Shown here: positions 5,784-5,878 of the stretch, piece by piece
Layout: each line of letters opens with the position of its first letter
How positions within the stretch are numbered: position 1 is the first letter of the stretch
Made by a program: the position numbers and the translations under genes
The notes under the pieces: model-generated
What the model was told of the DNA's origin: nothing
The model's database searches: none
Seen by the model: the letters and a program-made list of their open reading frames with translations, nothing else
NCBI GenBank assembly: GCA_947258895.1
Contig: CAMYKE010000107.1
Span: 1 to 5,878 of the forward strand
DNA: 5,878 bases
Direction: 5' to 3'
From: an uncultured Pseudomonadales bacterium
Lineage (GTDB): Bacteria > Pseudomonadota > Gammaproteobacteria > Pseudomonadales > IMCC2047

Positions 5784-5878
5784 CCGCCATATCTCACCGA
5801 TTTTTGGAATTATCGCCGAGAGATTGTGCGTTGTACGGGATTTTCCGACGAAGGGGATAGCCGTCGCTATAGCCGCAG
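5784..5878 (+). mobile_element. MITE-like element, copy 3 (partial, diverged subfamily)
   Basis: The left end (CCGCCATATCTCACCGATT) resembles the left ends of copies 1 and 2 with small insertions, and TTAG precedes it (5780-5783), fitting the YTAR pattern of copy 1. GCCGAGAGATTGTGCG (5815-5830) parallels GGCGAGCCGGTTGGTGCG in copy 1. The ATAGC/GCTAT hairpin with a CGTC loop (5857-5870) sits 73 nt from the left end, against 74 nt in copy 1. The first hairpin's sequence is not kept. The element runs off the window, so its right end and target duplication cannot be seen. Confidence 0.5.

Noticed and set aside
1..5878. tRNA, rRNA or CRISPR array
   Set aside because: No cloverleaf with a TTCRANNC arm, no rRNA-like conserved stretch, and no regularly spaced short direct repeats were found on reading through.

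Overview
The window looks like a stretch of bacterial chromosome with moderately high GC. It is most likely from a gammaproteobacterium or close relative, judged by the style of the Cfa-like, bactofilin and dienelactone-hydrolase proteins; this is inference, as no marker gene is present. It carries four genes on the minus strand, one intact gene and one dead gene on the plus strand, and three copies of a short non-coding repeat element that I do not recognise as a named family.

Layout. Positions 1-147 hold no gene I can support. Positions 152-403 are a 252-bp MITE-like element with 17-bp terminal inverted repeats (16/17 match), flanked by CTAG on both sides. Positions 542-1328 are a decayed cyclopropane-fatty-acyl-phospholipid synthase gene (cfa), with an internal stop, a frameshift and a lost 3' part. 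Positions 1421-2401 encode an intact calcineurin-like metallophosphoesterase. Positions 2474-2724 are a second, older full-length copy of the MITE-like element, lying between convergent genes. On the minus strand, read from right to left, are a secreted dienelactone-hydrolase-family protein (5438-4623), a bactofilin (4486-3953), a methyltransferase-like protein whose start overlaps the bactofilin stop (3953-3270), and a CarS-like (CDP-archaeol synthase family, PF01864) membrane protein (3198-2725). Positions 5439-5783 are non-coding as far as I can tell. A third, diverged copy of the element begins near 5784 and runs off the window.

How it fits together. The bactofilin and methyltransferase are almost certainly co-transcribed and translationally coupled, and the CarS-like gene may follow them in the same transcript. 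The dienelactone hydrolase has its own strong ribosome binding site and a signal peptide. Several products relate to the envelope or membrane lipids (bactofilin, CarS-like protein, the dead Cfa), but nothing here proves a shared pathway. The most unusual content is the repeat family. All three copies point the same way, copies 1 and 2 bracket the cfa/phosphoesterase segment as direct repeats, and a 47-nt core containing two hairpins is identical in those two copies although their right halves have diverged strongly.
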